From Glycomyces harbinensis (GTDB lineage Bacteria; Actinomycetota; Actinomycetes; Mycobacteriales; Micromonosporaceae): a stretch of 64,000 nt of DNA. The translations under genes were made by a program, and so were the position numbers. The DNA is taken from NCBI RefSeq assembly GCF_900101745.1, contig NZ_FNAD01000001.1, positions 62,001-126,000 of the forward strand, read 5' to 3'. Below, piece after piece: positions 63,160 through 64,000 of this stretch (the first letter of the stretch is position 1; each line of letters starts with the position of its first letter). Under the pieces are notes generated by a model. It ran no database searches and was not told the DNA's origin. It saw only the letters and a program-made list of their open reading frames with translations.

Positions 63160-64000
63160 ATGATCGAGCCGGGACAGTTCGGTCTGTCGGGGATGTTGTT
63201 GAAGCTGCTGCTGAGCCAAGTGAAAAGCCGTCGCAGAACACAGCTGATGCGACGTGGTCAGGACACGCCCGAGGTGCGCTCTGCACTCGGGTTCGTTGTT
63301 GAGGACGGCGTGAAAGAGGCGGCGAGGGCCCTGTTCACCGATGCCGAGGACCAGGCAAGCTTTGAACGGGCCTTGCTCGAGCGAGACCGGGACGACTGGC
63401 CCCTGGTCAACGGCTCCTACCCGATCGATCTCGCTGAAGAGATCTGCATTTGGGTGGCCACCATTAAAGCGCCGCCAGATGAGACCGGGCAGATTCCGCC
63501 AATCGACCCGGACCATGAGTTCGTAGCGCCGTTGCTCCTGGCTATCCTGGCGCAGTTCAAACACTGGGCGCAACGCCGCGGCGACGACAGCCCGCTGGCA
63601 GAGATGTGGTCGAACTACCGCCACGACCTCGCAGCGCTGACAAGTTCGGTTCCGGCGATGGAAGGGCCGCAGGACGGCGCTATCCAGGAAACGCTCGCCT
63701 CGGCCTCCAGGAAGTCGACGATTCCCACGCCACTCCGGTACCTGGTGGGCAGAGCAAGCGAGGTGAACGCTCTCGCGGCTGGCGCACGGCGTGCTGCCGC
63801 TGGGGATGGACCGTTCGTCGCCCTCGTACACGGCCGCGGCGGCGCCGGCAAATCAGTATTGGTCCACCAGGCCGCTGCCGATGCCAGCGAAGACTTCCCT
63901 GAATGGCAGTTGTACGTCAGCCTCCACTCCTGGACCCCCGGCCAACCGCGGCGCACCCCTGCGAACCTGCTCGAAGAACTGCTGCACCAAGCCAGGCACC
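63160..64000 (+). CDS. STAND/NB-ARC-like NTPase, 3' truncated by window
   Basis: The frame is open from ATG 63160 to the window end (280 codons). Residues 1-190 are a helical N-terminal region (SGMLLKLLLSQVKSRRRTQ, EDGVKEAARALFTDAEDQAS) like the helical domains before actinobacterial NACHT/STAND NTPases. RYLVGRASEVNALAAGARR then leads to Walker A VHGRGGAGKSVLVHQAA (residues ~224-235) and FPEWQLYVSLHSWTPGQP, an NB-ARC-type sequence. Such proteins sense phage or stress through C-terminal repeats, which lie beyond the window. Confidence 0.75.
   Translation, partial: MIEPGQFGLSGMLLKLLLSQVKSRRRTQLMRRGQDTPEVRSALGFVVEDGVKEAARALFTDAEDQASFERALLERDRDDWPLVNGSYPIDLAEEICIWVATIKAPPDETGQIPPIDPDHEFVAPLLLAILAQFKHWAQRRGDDSPLAEMWSNYRHDLAALTSSVPAMEGPQDGAIQETLASASRKSTIPTPLRYLVGRASEVNALAAGARRAAAGDGPFVALVHGRGGAGKSVLVHQAAADASEDFPEWQLYVSLHSWTPGQPRRTPANLLEELLHQARH

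Noticed and set aside
1-64000. CRISPR arrays, rRNA genes, riboswitches
   Set aside because: I saw no regularly spaced repeats, no rRNA-like stretches and no known riboswitch core. The only tRNA signals are the two 3' halves.

Overview
The window is high-GC DNA (about 70% by eye) with features typical of Actinobacteria: Lsr2, a cold-shock protein behind a long leader, many LacI regulators, twin-arginine or Sec-exported glycosidases, and sugar ABC importers that carry no ATPase of their own. It looks like a soil or plant-associated filamentous actinomycete. I cannot fix the genus from the sequence.

Left part (1 to about 45.6 kb) is mainly a carbohydrate-utilisation region. In order it holds: a partial GH2-like glycosidase, a secreted DUF1996 protein, a GH42 beta-galactosidase and an exported SGNH esterase with a ricin-type lectin tail; a LacI-controlled divergent unit (exported clan GH-A glycosidase facing lacI, an FAD oxidoreductase and a sugar ABC importer) with three copies of one 16-bp operator; an RpiR regulator, SIS-domain protein, GH16 enzyme and GlcNAc-type kinase grouped around the wreck of an NgcEFG-type importer, cut by a TnpB (IS200/IS605) insertion plus deletion; housekeeping-like genes (glycosyltransferase, LtrA, Csp, Rieske oxidoreductase, AarF/UbiB kinase, GNATs); an arabinoxylan group (GH62, lectin, GH43) facing a LacI gene; a TetR-acyltransferase operon; and a LacI-controlled importer plus GH78 alpha-L-rhamnosidase operon. 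Each sugar unit joins a regulator, an importer and a hydrolase. No unit encodes the importer ATPase, so a shared ATPase elsewhere in the genome is likely.

Right part (about 45.6 to 64 kb) is an accessory island with weaker codon bias and many broken genes. It has a membrane NACHT NTPase, a toxin/immunity-like pair, a tRNA-Glu(CTC) 3' half next to a truncated integrase, an IS5-family element with an extra gene between its outer repeats, a membrane coiled-coil gene with an in-frame amber stop, a tRNA-Pro(CGG) 3' half with its terminator, a dead IS701-type element (24-bp perfect inverted repeats, CTAG flanks) that carries a small membrane-protein gene and a nested intact IS3 element, a nuclease/acetyltransferase gene chimera, a GIY-YIG protein, a HAD phosphatase, an accessory Lsr2 and, running off the right edge, a STAND/NB-ARC-like NTPase. 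Two tRNA 3' halves and four IS types mark repeated integration and deletion. The NACHT, STAND, Lsr2 and toxin-like genes suggest a conflict or defence island, but this is inferred from families and context only.
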